Numbered from the stretch's first letter, positions 43,559 to 51,720 are shown. The stretch: DNA of 64,000 nt from JAPUDQ01 sp964573015 (GCA_964573015.1 CAZNHZ010000001.1:186001-250000), one strand, 5' to 3'. Notes: generated by a model not told the origin, from the sequence alone. Numbers and translations: made by a program.

Positions 43559-44032
43559 CTACATAGCCCCTCTAGCGTTTTGGTCTACCAAGCCACCAAT
43601 AACAACCGCCCAATAAATCTGCTCATCGCCGTCATAGATGGATTCCTTGACCGTGTGATTAGCAACATCGCCCTCTGTGGTGCTTTTGTAGGTTAGATTA
43701 TCTTTTTTGTATTCCGCAGGACCACGGAAAGGGTTATCCTCGCCTGGGTGTTGTAAGGCTTCACGCAAAAAGTCATAAACTGGGTCTGCCGGACGAGTGG
43801 TTTGTCCATAATAAACCTCAAGAAACAAAGGCTGTTCCTTGTAAAAAACAACTAGCCGTCCGCCGTATGGTTCGCCGCCAAAGAAATTATCGTGCATACG
43901 ATAATCGCCCTCGCTATATTCAATAGTCCGTGAGCCGTCCACTTCTTTAACAGTTTTTGCTGTGCCTGTGGCGTGGGGCATATTTGCCCTCATTAAAAAT
44001 TGTTTTAATTCGTCTAGATTTACACTTTCCAT
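43559..44032 (-). CDS. DUF5680-like cargo protein
   Basis: A 157-residue soluble protein with YRMHDNFFGGEPYGGRLVVF (about 43-62) and a following beta strand LFLEVYYG, the pattern of DUF5680 domains. Function unknown. First gene of the two-gene cargo operon inside the IR-A repeats; the methyltransferase-Nudix start follows its stop by 1 nt, implying translational coupling. Confidence 0.7.
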   Translation of the reverse strand: MESVNLDELKQFLMRANMPHATGTAKTVKEVDGSRTIEYSEGDYRMHDNFFGGEPYGGRLVVFYKEQPLFLEVYYGQTTRPADPVYDFLREALQHPGEDNPFRGPAEYKKDNLTYKSTTEGDVANHTVKESIYDGDEQIYWAVVIGGLVDQNARGAM

Positions 44033-44063
44033 ATTTGGAATTATAACAGATTTTCATCTGTTT

Positions 44064-44130
44064 ATGTGTCGCTTGCGACACATAGCGGCTTTGCCGCTCC
44101 GAGCCACGCCGCCTGTCTCGGCTTTGCCGA
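44064..44130. repeat. Three consecutive small perfect hairpins
   Basis: ATGTGTCGC-TT-GCGACACAT (44064-44083), AGCGGC-TTT-GCCGCT (44084-44098) and TCGGC-TTT-GCCGA (44118-44130), just inside the right IR-A. A similar AACGGC-TAC-GCCGTT lies inside the left IR-A at 42402-42416. Confidence 0.7.
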
Positions 44131-44133
44131 AAC

Positions 44134-44310
44134 GCGCACCACCAGAAAAGCCTTTTCCACTAAAAAGGAAAAAATCGGCGGGGGAAATATCAAAAAATGC
44201 AAAGGCTGTTCCTGGCGGGGCGCAGCGGGCAGACTTGCTCGCTAGGCGGCGGGGCTTGGTTCATACTTCGCGCTGGAAATGGGTTCTAACTTCGTTGTAA
44301 AATTGAGCCA
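44134..44310 (-). repeat. IR-A right: ~177-bp inverted repeat
   Basis: Reverse complement of 42221-42399 with a few substitutions (for example GCGAGC for GCGGGC). It ends in AGCCA at 44306-44310, which is also the first 5 bp of IR-B. Confidence 0.85.
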
Positions 44311-44427
44311 AATTGAGATTTACGCGCCGCGCGAGCGGCGACTGACGGGCGGCACGCAGTGCCGTCCATTGGTTTTTCAGGGGGGAAGAAAGCGATTTGG
44401 GGCGTGCGGAGCACGCTTTTTTGTTTT
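44306..44427 (+). repeat. IR-B left: perfect 122-bp inverted repeat
   Basis: Begins AGCCAAATTGAGATTTACG and ends GCACGCTTTTTTGTTTT. By eye it is identical to the reverse complement of 46644-46765. It contains CGCGCCGCGCGAGCGGCG and GGCACGCAGTGCC palindromic blocks. The stop codon of the 216-residue gene lies at its inner edge. Confidence 0.9.
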
Positions 44428-45076
44428 ATGAAGCAACCAGTTGAACGGCTATAGAAGCCGCAAGAAAAACTGCGGCACTAACAAAAACATGAACTCTATA
44501 TTTAAACGAGATGATGTCTAATATCAACTTCTGTTTTGCATATGATTCTTTAAGAGGCTTCTTGAAAGCAAGTACAAAATGCTCTTTTGAGTCGTGCTCC
44601 AAGTTTAGAAGGTAACTTTCTACGACAGACTCTATTGCCTTTTCGTGTAAATGATCAGGCTTAGCCGACAAGCTAGATGGTTGATTTGCCTCTAAGTTTT
44701 TAATTTCTCGTTTCAGTGATCGCTGGAATTTGCGATACTCTTCTTCTGATTTAACTTTAGCCAATCTTTCTAGAACATCATTTCTTGTCTTCGTACGCGT
44801 GTATGGAAGAATAATTCCTTCTATAAAAACTACGATACCTTCCTTGATTTTTTTGGTAGATTCGTCCATGAGTTCTTTGTAGTATTTGTTTCTCTGTGGG
44901 TAACGAAACCTATACCACACCATGAGGCAAAGGCTTACTACGAAAAACGAAAAAGATATGAAAATGAGCCATGTAACTATAGTGTTATCGATTTGTGTTT
45001 GAAAAACAAATACATAAGCAAGGAGTGCCGTGCTATTTGCGGTAATCAAGTAGTCTGTTGTCTTGATTTTGTTCAT
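44426..45076 (-). CDS. Membrane protein of the recombinase module, unknown
   Basis: A 216-residue protein with two N-terminal membrane helices (about 10-28 and 34-54), a long charged helical cytosolic part (about 60-185) and a C-terminal helix (about 195-215). No family recognised. TACAAT (45088-45083) is 6 nt upstream of the ATG (leaderless). It is divergent from the serine recombinase and its stop lies at the inner end of IR-B, so it is carried by the module. It may be a passenger, for example phage exclusion or immunity; this is speculative. Confidence 0.65.
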   Translation of the reverse strand: MNKIKTTDYLITANSTALLAYVFVFQTQIDNTIVTWLIFISFSFFVVSLCLMVWYRFRYPQRNKYYKELMDESTKKIKEGIVVFIEGIILPYTRTKTRNDVLERLAKVKSEEEYRKFQRSLKREIKNLEANQPSSLSAKPDHLHEKAIESVVESYLLNLEHDSKEHFVLAFKKPLKESYAKQKLILDIISFKYRVHVFVSAAVFLAASIAVQLVAS

Positions 45077-45106
45077 ATAGTTATTGTACTAGGCAAACAA
45101 ACTTTT

Positions 45107-45115
45107 TGATATAAT
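45107..45115 (+). promoter_or_regulatory. Extended -10 promoter of the recombinase gene
   Basis: TGATATAAT, with the expected start near 45122, which is exactly where a leader stem begins. The coding start is about 114 nt further, so this is one of the few clearly leadered genes here. Confidence 0.65.
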
Positions 45116-45121
45116 GGAAGG

Positions 45122-45218
45122 TGCACACAATCAAATCAGAAGAATCTATTTTTATGGCTTTAATAGCCGTCTCGTACAATTTAGATTTTTCTGGATTGTG
45201 TGCAACGAGGCGGCTATT
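45122..45218 (+). promoter_or_regulatory. Interleaved stems in the recombinase leader
   Basis: TGCACACAATC (45122-45132) pairs with GATTGTGTGCA (45194-45204). AATAGCCGTCTCG (45162-45174) pairs with CGAGGCGGCTATT (45206-45218, one G-U). The second 5' arm lies inside the first stem and its 3' arm outside, so they form a pseudoknot or alternatives. Confidence 0.65.
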
Positions 45219-45235
45219 TAAGTTGGGAGGGTGTC

Positions 45236-46990
45236 ATGAGCGAGAAATACTTTTTATACGCTAGGAAATCAACCGATGTAGAGGACAAGCAAGTTTTGTC
45301 CATTGAAGCGCAAGTAACCGAGCTAAGGAAATTCGCGGCAGATAATAACTTGCAAATTGTAGATACAATCATCGAAAAGCGCACTGCAAAGATGCCTGGT
45401 CGTCCAAAGTTTGGTAATATACTCGCACGCATTGAAGCGGGTGAAGCCAGCGGCATACTTGCATGGCACCCTGACCGCCTCGCCCGTAACTCGATTGACG
45501 GCGGACAGATCATCTATTTACTCGACCAAACTCGACTGATATCGCTCAAGTTTCCAACGTTTTGGTTCGAAAACACCTCTCAAGGCAAGTTCATGCTTTC
45601 GATTGCGTTTGGTCAGTCAAAATACTATGTAGATAATTTGTCCGAAAATACCAAGCGAGGTTTGCGCCAGAAATTGCGGCGCGGCGAATATCCCAGCCGT
45701 GCGCCGCTTGGTTATATAAACGACTTACGGACGAAAAGTATTGTCGTAGACAAACGGATCGCGCCGATTGTCGTTGAAGCTTTTGAGCTGTATGCTAGGA
45801 ACCAAAGCCGTTATGAGGATATTGCCGATTTTTTGGCGACTCATGGGCTTGTTACGCGCGGCAAGGGCACAAAGTACAAGAAAGACAGAATACGGCGTAT
45901 TCTGTCTAATCCGTTTTACTACGGGCACTTCGTGTATAAAGGTGAGGTCTATGGGGGTACGCACAAGCCGATTATTTCCAAGAAACTTTTTGATAAAGTG
46001 CAAGCGGTACTTGCCGAACGTGGACGATCTCGCAAGGCAAACCATAGCGAACCAAAAATATATTGCGGATTGTTGCGCTGTTATTCGTGCAATCTGATGA
46101 TTACTGCCGAGAAACGCGTCAAGCACCAGAAGAATGGCAATCGGCATAAATATGTTTACTATCACTGCACAAAAAAACGCAAAGACATGAAATGCCTTGA
46201 ACCTGCCGTGCGAGAAGAAGTATTGGACGAGAGTTTAACCAATTTACTGCAAGAATACTCCTTGCCCGATGACTGGAAAGCCGATCTGCTCGCACGGCTA
46301 GAACAAGATGAACGGAACGAGCGAGATTCAACACATGCGTTTGTGGCGACTGCACAAACGAGAATTGCCAGCTTGCAAAGCAAACTCCAACGACTTCTCG
46401 ACAGTTATCTCGACCAAGATATCGACCGCGACACTTACCTAGATAAGAAAGCTGAACTCATGAGCGAAAAGAAGTCGTTGGAGGAACAATCCAGCAAGCT
46501 GACGCTTGCCGCGACTGCGTGGGTCGAACCTATGCGTCAATGGCTCGACAAAGCTAATTCTATCTGTAATATATCGCTCGAGAGCGATAAAAATGAGAAA
46601 AAAGTTCTTGCCAAAGAAATCTTTGGGTCGAACCTTTTTCTGCAAAACAAAAAAGCGTGCTCCGCACGCCCCAAATCGCTTTCTTCCCCCCTGAAAAACC
46701 AATGGACGGCACTGCGTGCCGCCCGTCAGTCGCCGCTCGCGCGGCGCGTAAATCTCAATTTGGCTGGGGAGGAGGGACTCGAACCCCCGAATGCATGGAC
46801 CAAAACCATGTGCCTTACCACTTGGCGACTCCCCATCAATTTGTTAATGATTATAGCGCTTAGGGTTCGAATTGGACTCAACCCATCACAGAGCCGCAAC
46901 AGAGGCAATTATAGCAAACGATACTACCATAACTCAAGTCACGCTGATGTTGGCCAGGTCACGTCCTGCATAAACGTCGCAAGTTCTTGA
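45236..46990 (+). CDS. Large serine recombinase of the IR-B module
   Basis: A 584-residue recombinase. The resolvase domain starts YARKSTDVEDKQ (catalytic Ser), with DRLARNS near 82. A recombinase domain follows (about 165-270), then a zinc ribbon (CYSCNLM...YYHCTKKRKDMKC, about 280-325) and a coiled coil (about 370-430). Residues about 470-510 are encoded inside the right IR-B, and the last ~75 read antisense through tRNA-Gln and beyond, so the tail depends on what lies next to the repeat. GGGAGGG 5-6 nt before the ATG fixes the start. It probably mobilises or inverts the module. The 3' end overlaps the HD gene by 52 bp. Confidence 0.88.
   Translation: MSEKYFLYARKSTDVEDKQVLSIEAQVTELRKFAADNNLQIVDTIIEKRTAKMPGRPKFGNILARIEAGEASGILAWHPDRLARNSIDGGQIIYLLDQTRLISLKFPTFWFENTSQGKFMLSIAFGQSKYYVDNLSENTKRGLRQKLRRGEYPSRAPLGYINDLRTKSIVVDKRIAPIVVEAFELYARNQSRYEDIADFLATHGLVTRGKGTKYKKDRIRRILSNPFYYGHFVYKGEVYGGTHKPIISKKLFDKVQAVLAERGRSRKANHSEPKIYCGLLRCYSCNLMITAEKRVKHQKNGNRHKYVYYHCTKKRKDMKCLEPAVREEVLDESLTNLLQEYSLPDDWKADLLARLEQDERNERDSTHAFVATAQTRIASLQSKLQRLLDSYLDQDIDRDTYLDKKAELMSEKKSLEEQSSKLTLAATAWVEPMRQWLDKANSICNISLESDKNEKKVLAKEIFGSNLFLQNKKACSARPKSLSSPLKNQWTALRAARQSPLARRVNLNLAGEEGLEPPNAWTKTMCLTTWRLPINLLMIIALRVRIGLNPSQSRNRGNYSKRYYHNSSHADVGQVTSCINVASS
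46644..46765 (-). repeat. IR-B right: perfect 122-bp inverted repeat
   Basis: Reverse complement of 44306-44427. It ends with TGGCT at 46761-46765, which are also the last five bases of tRNA-Gln (AGCCA). It encodes part of the recombinase C-terminus on the plus strand. Confidence 0.9.
46761..46835 (-). tRNA. trnQ: tRNA-Gln (anticodon UUG), CCA encoded
   Basis: A 75-nt cloverleaf: acceptor TGGGGAG/CTCCCCA, anticodon stem CATGG/CCATG with loop TTTTGGT (anticodon TTG), T-arm GGGGG-TTCGAGT-CCCTC with one imperfect pair, and genomic CCA. Its 3' end abuts the IR-B module; it is the apparent integration site. Confidence 0.92.
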
Positions 46991-47592
46991 TAAAGATCAA
47001 GTACCTCCGACTGATCTGAATATTCAGCTGAAAATCGCTCGATACGAGTCGCAACCATCGTCTGATGTCCCTCTCGATCAGCAAAATATTCACGCATCTT
47101 ATCACCATGATTTGGAAACTGTATTGACACCGTTACAACTTTGTCTAGCATACGAACAAACCGAGACTCATTGTCAGACTGCTGCTCGTAGGCCTCGATC
47201 AGCCGCACCATCGCCGGTGCAGTTTCGGCAAAATCAGCTGCAAGCTTCTTGAGACCCTTCGTTTCACGTTTGGCTTTGGAAGCCAGCTCGTCCTCAGAAA
47301 TCTCATGCGTTGGCGTATCATCGACATACGCCTCGACGAGATCATGGATGACGGCATATTTGCTCACCAACCCTGAATCAAGCTCAGGGAAATATTCCTC
47401 AGCGAGTGAGGTCGCAATTAGTGCCAACATAAATGAATGTTCGGCGTCATTTTCCGCCCGTCCATTGGGATGATCACATAAAGTGCGCTTCACTTCGACC
47501 ATGCGGCTCGACAGCAACCCGACACGATATATCAGTCTAGCTTTGTCTCTCAATTCGCTGTCATTTGACGGCAATACAAATCTATACTTCAT
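46939..47592 (-). CDS. HD-domain hydrolase (YfbR-like)
   Basis: A 217-residue protein with an HD metal site: AENDAEHSFMLA (about residue 50), HDLVEAYVDD (about 83) and a later Asp in RMLDKVV (about 147). This matches YfbR/HD_3 5'-deoxynucleotidases, which would release deoxynucleosides from dNMPs. TATAGT (47606-47601) is 8 nt upstream of the ATG. The recombinase reading frame converges and overlaps its 3' end. Confidence 0.82.
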   Translation of the reverse strand: MKYRFVLPSNDSELRDKARLIYRVGLLSSRMVEVKRTLCDHPNGRAENDAEHSFMLALIATSLAEEYFPELDSGLVSKYAVIHDLVEAYVDDTPTHEISEDELASKAKRETKGLKKLAADFAETAPAMVRLIEAYEQQSDNESRFVRMLDKVVTVSIQFPNHGDKMREYFADREGHQTMVATRIERFSAEYSDQSEVLDLYQELATFMQDVTWPTSA

Positions 47593-47601
47593 ACAAAGAT
47601 A

Positions 47602-48522
47602 CTATACGCCACCATGGCGGTGGGCGCGATAGCGGTGAAAACTATGCCGGACGAGGTACATGCCGACAGCGACGAACAGCACTGCCGCGACGATATCATA
47701 GACATAGTGCTCGCCGAGATACACTACTCCCACCCACATCGACAGCGGGTAGAGCAGTATCCACCAGGTACGCCGCCACGAAAATGACCGAATCACAAAC
47801 AGTGCCGCAATCAGCGGATAGGCGGAGTGAAGTGACGGTACCGCAGCAACAGCATTGGGCGAGATATTTTTATAAAATTCGGAAAAGTTTTGCACTCCCA
47901 TCGCCCACCAGACATCACTCGATACTCGATGCAGTGGCTCTGGTAGGTAGCCGAGCTCCTTAGCCATCCACGGCGGAGCTGCCGGAAATATAACGTAGGT
48001 GACAAATGCCGCAAAGCTGATGCCAACGATCGACCACACAAACGGCCAATACAATCTCGGCCGCAGCTTCCAGAGGAAAACACCGACAATGACCGGCACC
48101 AGAAAATGCAGCGTATAGAGGAAATAAAAATACCACTCCAACCATGTGACGTTACCATGCCACCACCACTGCTGCAGTGTCGAGCTCGGAATCACGCCGC
48201 CGCCTAGCCAGCGATCAAAATGTATCATCTCCCAGAAATGCACGTTTTTGTTGAGATCGTCAGCAACTCCGCGAAATCCGTCATAGACAACCAGCAGTCC
48301 GAGAAAGGGCGCGAACCGATAGATGAATTCTTTGGCCTGGCCAAACACTACTCCGATCACCAGTACAATTATCAGCAGTGTATCCGGCGTCCAGATGCTG
48401 CGCTTGACAACAAGCAGCAGGACGGCCAGCACCAGCACAGCCAAACGAACAAAAAACCGCGTGCGATGCGTCTGATATTCATGTCTGATATCGGCTTTTA
48501 GTTTTGCGTAGCGAGTGCGCAT
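47602..48522 (-). CDS. PAP2-family membrane phosphatase/transferase
   Basis: A 306-residue protein with six or more membrane helices. PSLHSAYPLIAA (about 218) and GEHYVYDIVAA (about 270) are the second and third PAP2 catalytic motifs; the first (KxxxxxxRP) is not obvious, as in Aur1/inositolphosphotransferase-like members. It may hydrolyse or transfer lipid phosphates at the outer face of the membrane. It lies 9 bp upstream of the HD gene on the same strand. Confidence 0.85.
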   Translation of the reverse strand: MRTRYAKLKADIRHEYQTHRTRFFVRLAVLVLAVLLLVVKRSIWTPDTLLIIVLVIGVVFGQAKEFIYRFAPFLGLLVVYDGFRGVADDLNKNVHFWEMIHFDRWLGGGVIPSSTLQQWWWHGNVTWLEWYFYFLYTLHFLVPVIVGVFLWKLRPRLYWPFVWSIVGISFAAFVTYVIFPAAPPWMAKELGYLPEPLHRVSSDVWWAMGVQNFSEFYKNISPNAVAAVPSLHSAYPLIAALFVIRSFSWRRTWWILLYPLSMWVGVVYLGEHYVYDIVAAVLFVAVGMYLVRHSFHRYRAHRHGGV

Positions 48523-48622
48523 AGATCAATTTTAGCACCCGCGAATAGAAACGTGAGCCAACCGACATTTTTTGCGGCATCATAGGCTATAATAGAAATC
48601 ATAATTAAAAGGAAAGTAGCAA

Positions 48623-49249
48623 ATGAAGAGGTCATGGACAGTATTTGGGGTAATTGCAGGTATAGTTATTTTATTTGGCATGTTGCTGGCGGCAAGCTAC
48701 AACGGGCTCGTCAATGCTCGTGAACCAGTACGCGCCTCGATAAATAATCTCCAGTCGCAGTATCAGCGTCGAGCTGATCTCATCCCAAATCTCGTCGAGA
48801 CTGTCAAAGGCGATGCCAATTTTGAGAAGACGACGCTCGAAGCGGTTGTCTCGGCTCGTGCTCGTGCCACTCAGATGACAATCGATCCGAGCAAGGCTAC
48901 ACCCGAACAACTGCAGCAATACCAAGCAGCCCAGGGTGAGCTCAGTCAGGCGCTCGGACGACTCATCGCTGTCAGTGAAAACTATCCAGAACTCAAAGCA
49001 ACCGAAGCGTTTCGGGATCTTATAGCACAGCTCGAAGGCACTGAAAACCGCATCCAAGTCGCTCGTGCCGACTACGGTAAAGCTGCTCAAGCCTATAACG
49101 CCAAGATTCAGCGTTTTCCGACCAATATCTCAGCCGGTCTCTTTGGCTTCGACCAATTCCCATACTTTACGGCCGACAAAGGCGCTGAAACCGCTCCCAA
49201 AGTTGACTTCAACACTCCCAGCACACCTCAACCGGCACCGGCCCAGTAG
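48623..49249 (+). CDS. lemA: LemA family protein
   Basis: A 208-residue protein with an N-terminal membrane anchor (about 8-27), then the LemA helical bundle with YNGLVNAREPVRASINNLQS (about 28-47), RADLIPNLVETVKG and ENRIQVAR. AAAGGAAAGTAGCAA precedes the ATG and TATAAT lies near 48588. Function unknown; it is encoded beside a TPM-domain protein as in many bacteria. Confidence 0.9.
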   Translation: MKRSWTVFGVIAGIVILFGMLLAASYNGLVNAREPVRASINNLQSQYQRRADLIPNLVETVKGDANFEKTTLEAVVSARARATQMTIDPSKATPEQLQQYQAAQGELSQALGRLIAVSENYPELKATEAFRDLIAQLEGTENRIQVARADYGKAAQAYNAKIQRFPTNISAGLFGFDQFPYFTADKGAETAPKVDFNTPSTPQPAPAQ

Positions 49250-49252
49250 CGT

Positions 49253-50173
49253 ATGAGGCACTGGATCGCGGCACTGGCACTGATTTGCGGTATTGTCGGT
49301 GCCGCTCCTGTGCACGCCGAAGCGCCGATTCCTGCTGCCCCGACCGGCAATGACTACATAGTCGATAATGCCGATATCCTCACTGATCAGCAAGAATCCT
49401 ACCTCAACTCTACCCTGACAGATTATGAGAAGCGCACATCCGTCGAGATCGGTATTTTGACCGTACGATCGATCCAGGATGATTACATCGAAAACTTCAG
49501 CCTCAATATCGCTCGCAGCTGGGGTATCGGCCAAAAGGACAAAAATAACGGCGCGCTGCTCGTCGTGTCAGTTGATGACCGCAAGCTCCGGATTGAAGTC
49601 GGTAATGGCCTAGAGGGCGATCTGACCGATAGCCGCGCCAGCCAAATTATCCGTGGCCGCATCACTCCGGAATTCAAACGCGGCAACTATTACGACGGTA
49701 TCCGACAGGGGATTGACGGCATGATTCTGGCTATCAACGCTGCTGATGACCCGATGGCTGAGGACACGAAGCCACAAATTGATGAAGCGACGTGGGCGCC
49801 TATCATTATCACAGCCGCCTACTTTTTCATGGTTGTACTATCGTGGTTCGCAGCTATGCTGGGCCGAAGCAAACGCTGGTGGCCGGGCGGGATCATCGGA
49901 TTTGTACTAGGCGGCGGACTCGCTTGGCTGATCGGCGGCGTCATGACCGTCATCGTCATCGGCGCATTTGTCCTCGGATTTTGGGGCCTGCTCTTTGACT
50001 ACATGGTGAGCAAAAACTATCGCCAAGCCAAAGCCAAAGGCGAGTCGCCCTCCTGGTGGGCTGGCGGCGGTATCGGCGGCTCAGGTGATGGCGGATTTGA
50101 CAGCAGCGGCATATCGGGCGGTTTCGGCGGCGGCGGTGGCTTTTCCGGCGGCGGCAGCAGCGGCAGCTGGTAA
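49253..50173 (+). CDS. TPM-domain (YgcG-like) membrane protein with Gly-rich tail
   Basis: A 306-residue protein with a signal peptide cleaved after AAPVHAEA (about 24), an extracytoplasmic TPM domain (DNADILTDQQESYL, SWGIGQKDKNNGALLVVS, GLEGDLTDSRASQII), two or three membrane helices (about 180-250) and a GGFGGGGGFSGGGSSG tail. It starts 3 nt after lemA; the LemA-TPM pair probably acts together in the envelope. Confidence 0.9.
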   Translation: MRHWIAALALICGIVGAAPVHAEAPIPAAPTGNDYIVDNADILTDQQESYLNSTLTDYEKRTSVEIGILTVRSIQDDYIENFSLNIARSWGIGQKDKNNGALLVVSVDDRKLRIEVGNGLEGDLTDSRASQIIRGRITPEFKRGNYYDGIRQGIDGMILAINAADDPMAEDTKPQIDEATWAPIIITAAYFFMVVLSWFAAMLGRSKRWWPGGIIGFVLGGGLAWLIGGVMTVIVIGAFVLGFWGLLFDYMVSKNYRQAKAKGESPSWWAGGGIGGSGDGGFDSSGISGGFGGGGGFSGGGSSGSW

Positions 50174-50241
50174 GAACCGCGTGAAAAACCAGTTTTGCCT
50201 ATTGTTATAATGCTTTGGGGCAAGTTCCAAATGTCGGATAA

Positions 50242-50270
50242 TTGACTTATAAACATAAATGTGATAATAT
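50242..50270 (+). promoter_or_regulatory. Promoter of the leader ORF before the MFS gene
   Basis: TTGACT (50242-50247), 17 nt, TAATAT (50265-50270) in the context TGTGATAATATAG, nearly identical to the promoter at 52385. Confidence 0.75.
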
Positions 50271-50276
50271 AGAAAT

Positions 50277-50384
50277 ATGAATATCCATAGACTCACAATC
50301 AACCCACTGACTGCACGCACGAGCGTGTCGGTTCAGGGTGGCGTCAAGATGACGCGTGGCATTGTGGCTCCTATGATTTCTTAG
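50277..50384 (+). CDS. 35-residue leader peptide
   Basis: Starts MNIHRLTINPLTARTSV; the ATG is 6 nt from the -10 box (leaderless). It contains hairpins CACGC-ACGA-GCGTG and GCGTC-AAGAT-GACGC within the frame and ends 26 nt before an intrinsic terminator, with the MFS gene beyond it. The layout suggests translation-dependent attenuation of an exporter. Confidence 0.45.
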   Translation: MNIHRLTINPLTARTSVSVQGGVKMTRGIVAPMIS

Positions 50385-50410
50385 ACAAACATATTCGAAT
50401 CGATAGCGAG

Positions 50411-50432
50411 CCTCCGACCAGGAGGTTTTTTA
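50411..50432 (+). terminator. Attenuator-like terminator before the MFS gene
   Basis: CCTCC-GACCA-GGAGG followed by TTTTTT. CTCCT at 50368-50372 could pair with AGGAG and form a weak antiterminator. Confidence 0.8.
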
Positions 50433-50520
50433 ACACCAACATAGTCGGGGACTCTCTTTCGCTCCGTATATACGCGAGCGAAGCACATTATCACTTCCAG
50501 AAGCTTAGAAGGGACGCATC

Positions 50521-51714
50521 ATGCACGCTAGTTACCTCCGTAGCCTCCGACTACTTCAGGCAGAAGCGGTTGTCACCGGAATGGTATTTGCTATGCCTAT
50601 TCTCACCATCTTTTTCCAAAAAGAGTTGGGGATGAGTATGTCGCAAATCGGTCTCAGCCAAGCTATCTTCACGCTGCCGCTACTGACGCTCAACGTCATA
50701 GGCGGCTGGATAGCCGACGCCTTCAGCCGCAAGGCCTGCAACATCTTCGGTGACAGTCTCGAAGTCCTCGGCTTTGGGCTGTACACGTTTGCCGACAGCT
50801 TCAGTGATGTCCTTGTCGCTGAGCTGATCCTTGGCGTCGGTATTGCGTTTAGTGCCGGTGCCGATACGGCGCTATTTCAGGCCTATGCCGAAAGGCTCGC
50901 TATGAGCTATACGGTAATTGCCGCCCAAACCAACAAGTGGCGTACTGTAGGTGAGGCTATCGCGGTCGGCATCGGTGGTGTGGTCGGGGCATACAGTCCG
51001 CGCGTCGCAATTGCCATGTCGATGGCGACTGGACTGATAGGCGTCATACTCTCAAGCTATATCACCGAGGCAGGAGAGCGACGAGTTCGTCGAGGCAGTA
51101 CACTGCACGGCACAGCCATCTACGCACTACGTGACATTGCTAGCATAACTCGCTATACGCTTTACGGCCACAGACCTTTGGCGTGGCGAGTGTTTGCGAG
51201 CGCCCTGGCAAACAATACGACACATGCCCTGATATGGGTGCTTACTCCTCTCATGATAATGGCGGGAGTTCCGGCAGCAATTATCGGTGTAGGGTGGATG
51301 CTGACGCTGTTCGGCGTGTGGTGCGGCTCGCAGGCCGCACAACTCGCCCCCGAGCGACTACAAGATCATCACCGCTATGCTGTTGGAGCCGTGATGTTTG
51401 TCATCACTGCATTGGTGTTAACGCTGAGCGTCAATATCGTGACGATCTGGCTCTACGCTGGATTTGGCTTTGCCCGTGGATGGTTCAGCTCAATCATGTC
51501 GCCGATCATTCTGCGGCACGCACCGAGTGATACCCACTCGACGGTCAGCAGCCTCACCGGCACTTTGGCGAACGCCCTCTACATACCTCTGGTATGGGGT
51601 TTGGGCACACTAGGTGACATCTCACCGCAGCTATCGGTTTCAGCGAGCCTCATTCTGTTCGCGCCGCTGCTCCTGCTCGTCGTTCACAAGCTCTCAATAT
51701 ACGAAAGGAAGTGA
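50521..51714 (+). CDS. MFS transporter
   Basis: A 397-residue protein with about twelve membrane helices, an MFS A-like loop (GGWIADAFSRKACNIFGD, about 60-77) between helices 2 and 3, and a central basic loop (about 180-200). It resembles drug-efflux MFS proteins; substrate unknown. GAAGGGACGCATC precedes the ATG. A leader ORF and terminator upstream suggest that expression is conditional. A terminator follows. Confidence 0.85.
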   Translation: MHASYLRSLRLLQAEAVVTGMVFAMPILTIFFQKELGMSMSQIGLSQAIFTLPLLTLNVIGGWIADAFSRKACNIFGDSLEVLGFGLYTFADSFSDVLVAELILGVGIAFSAGADTALFQAYAERLAMSYTVIAAQTNKWRTVGEAIAVGIGGVVGAYSPRVAIAMSMATGLIGVILSSYITEAGERRVRRGSTLHGTAIYALRDIASITRYTLYGHRPLAWRVFASALANNTTHALIWVLTPLMIMAGVPAAIIGVGWMLTLFGVWCGSQAAQLAPERLQDHHRYAVGAVMFVITALVLTLSVNIVTIWLYAGFGFARGWFSSIMSPIILRHAPSDTHSTVSSLTGTLANALYIPLVWGLGTLGDISPQLSVSASLILFAPLLLLVVHKLSIYERK

Positions 51715-51720
51715 TACACT

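Noticed and set aside
43962..44300. Frames of 112 and 90 codons ending ...VLTSL across the IR-A repeats
   Set aside because: They arise from the repeat itself and overlap true genes; at most a relic of a recombinase tail.
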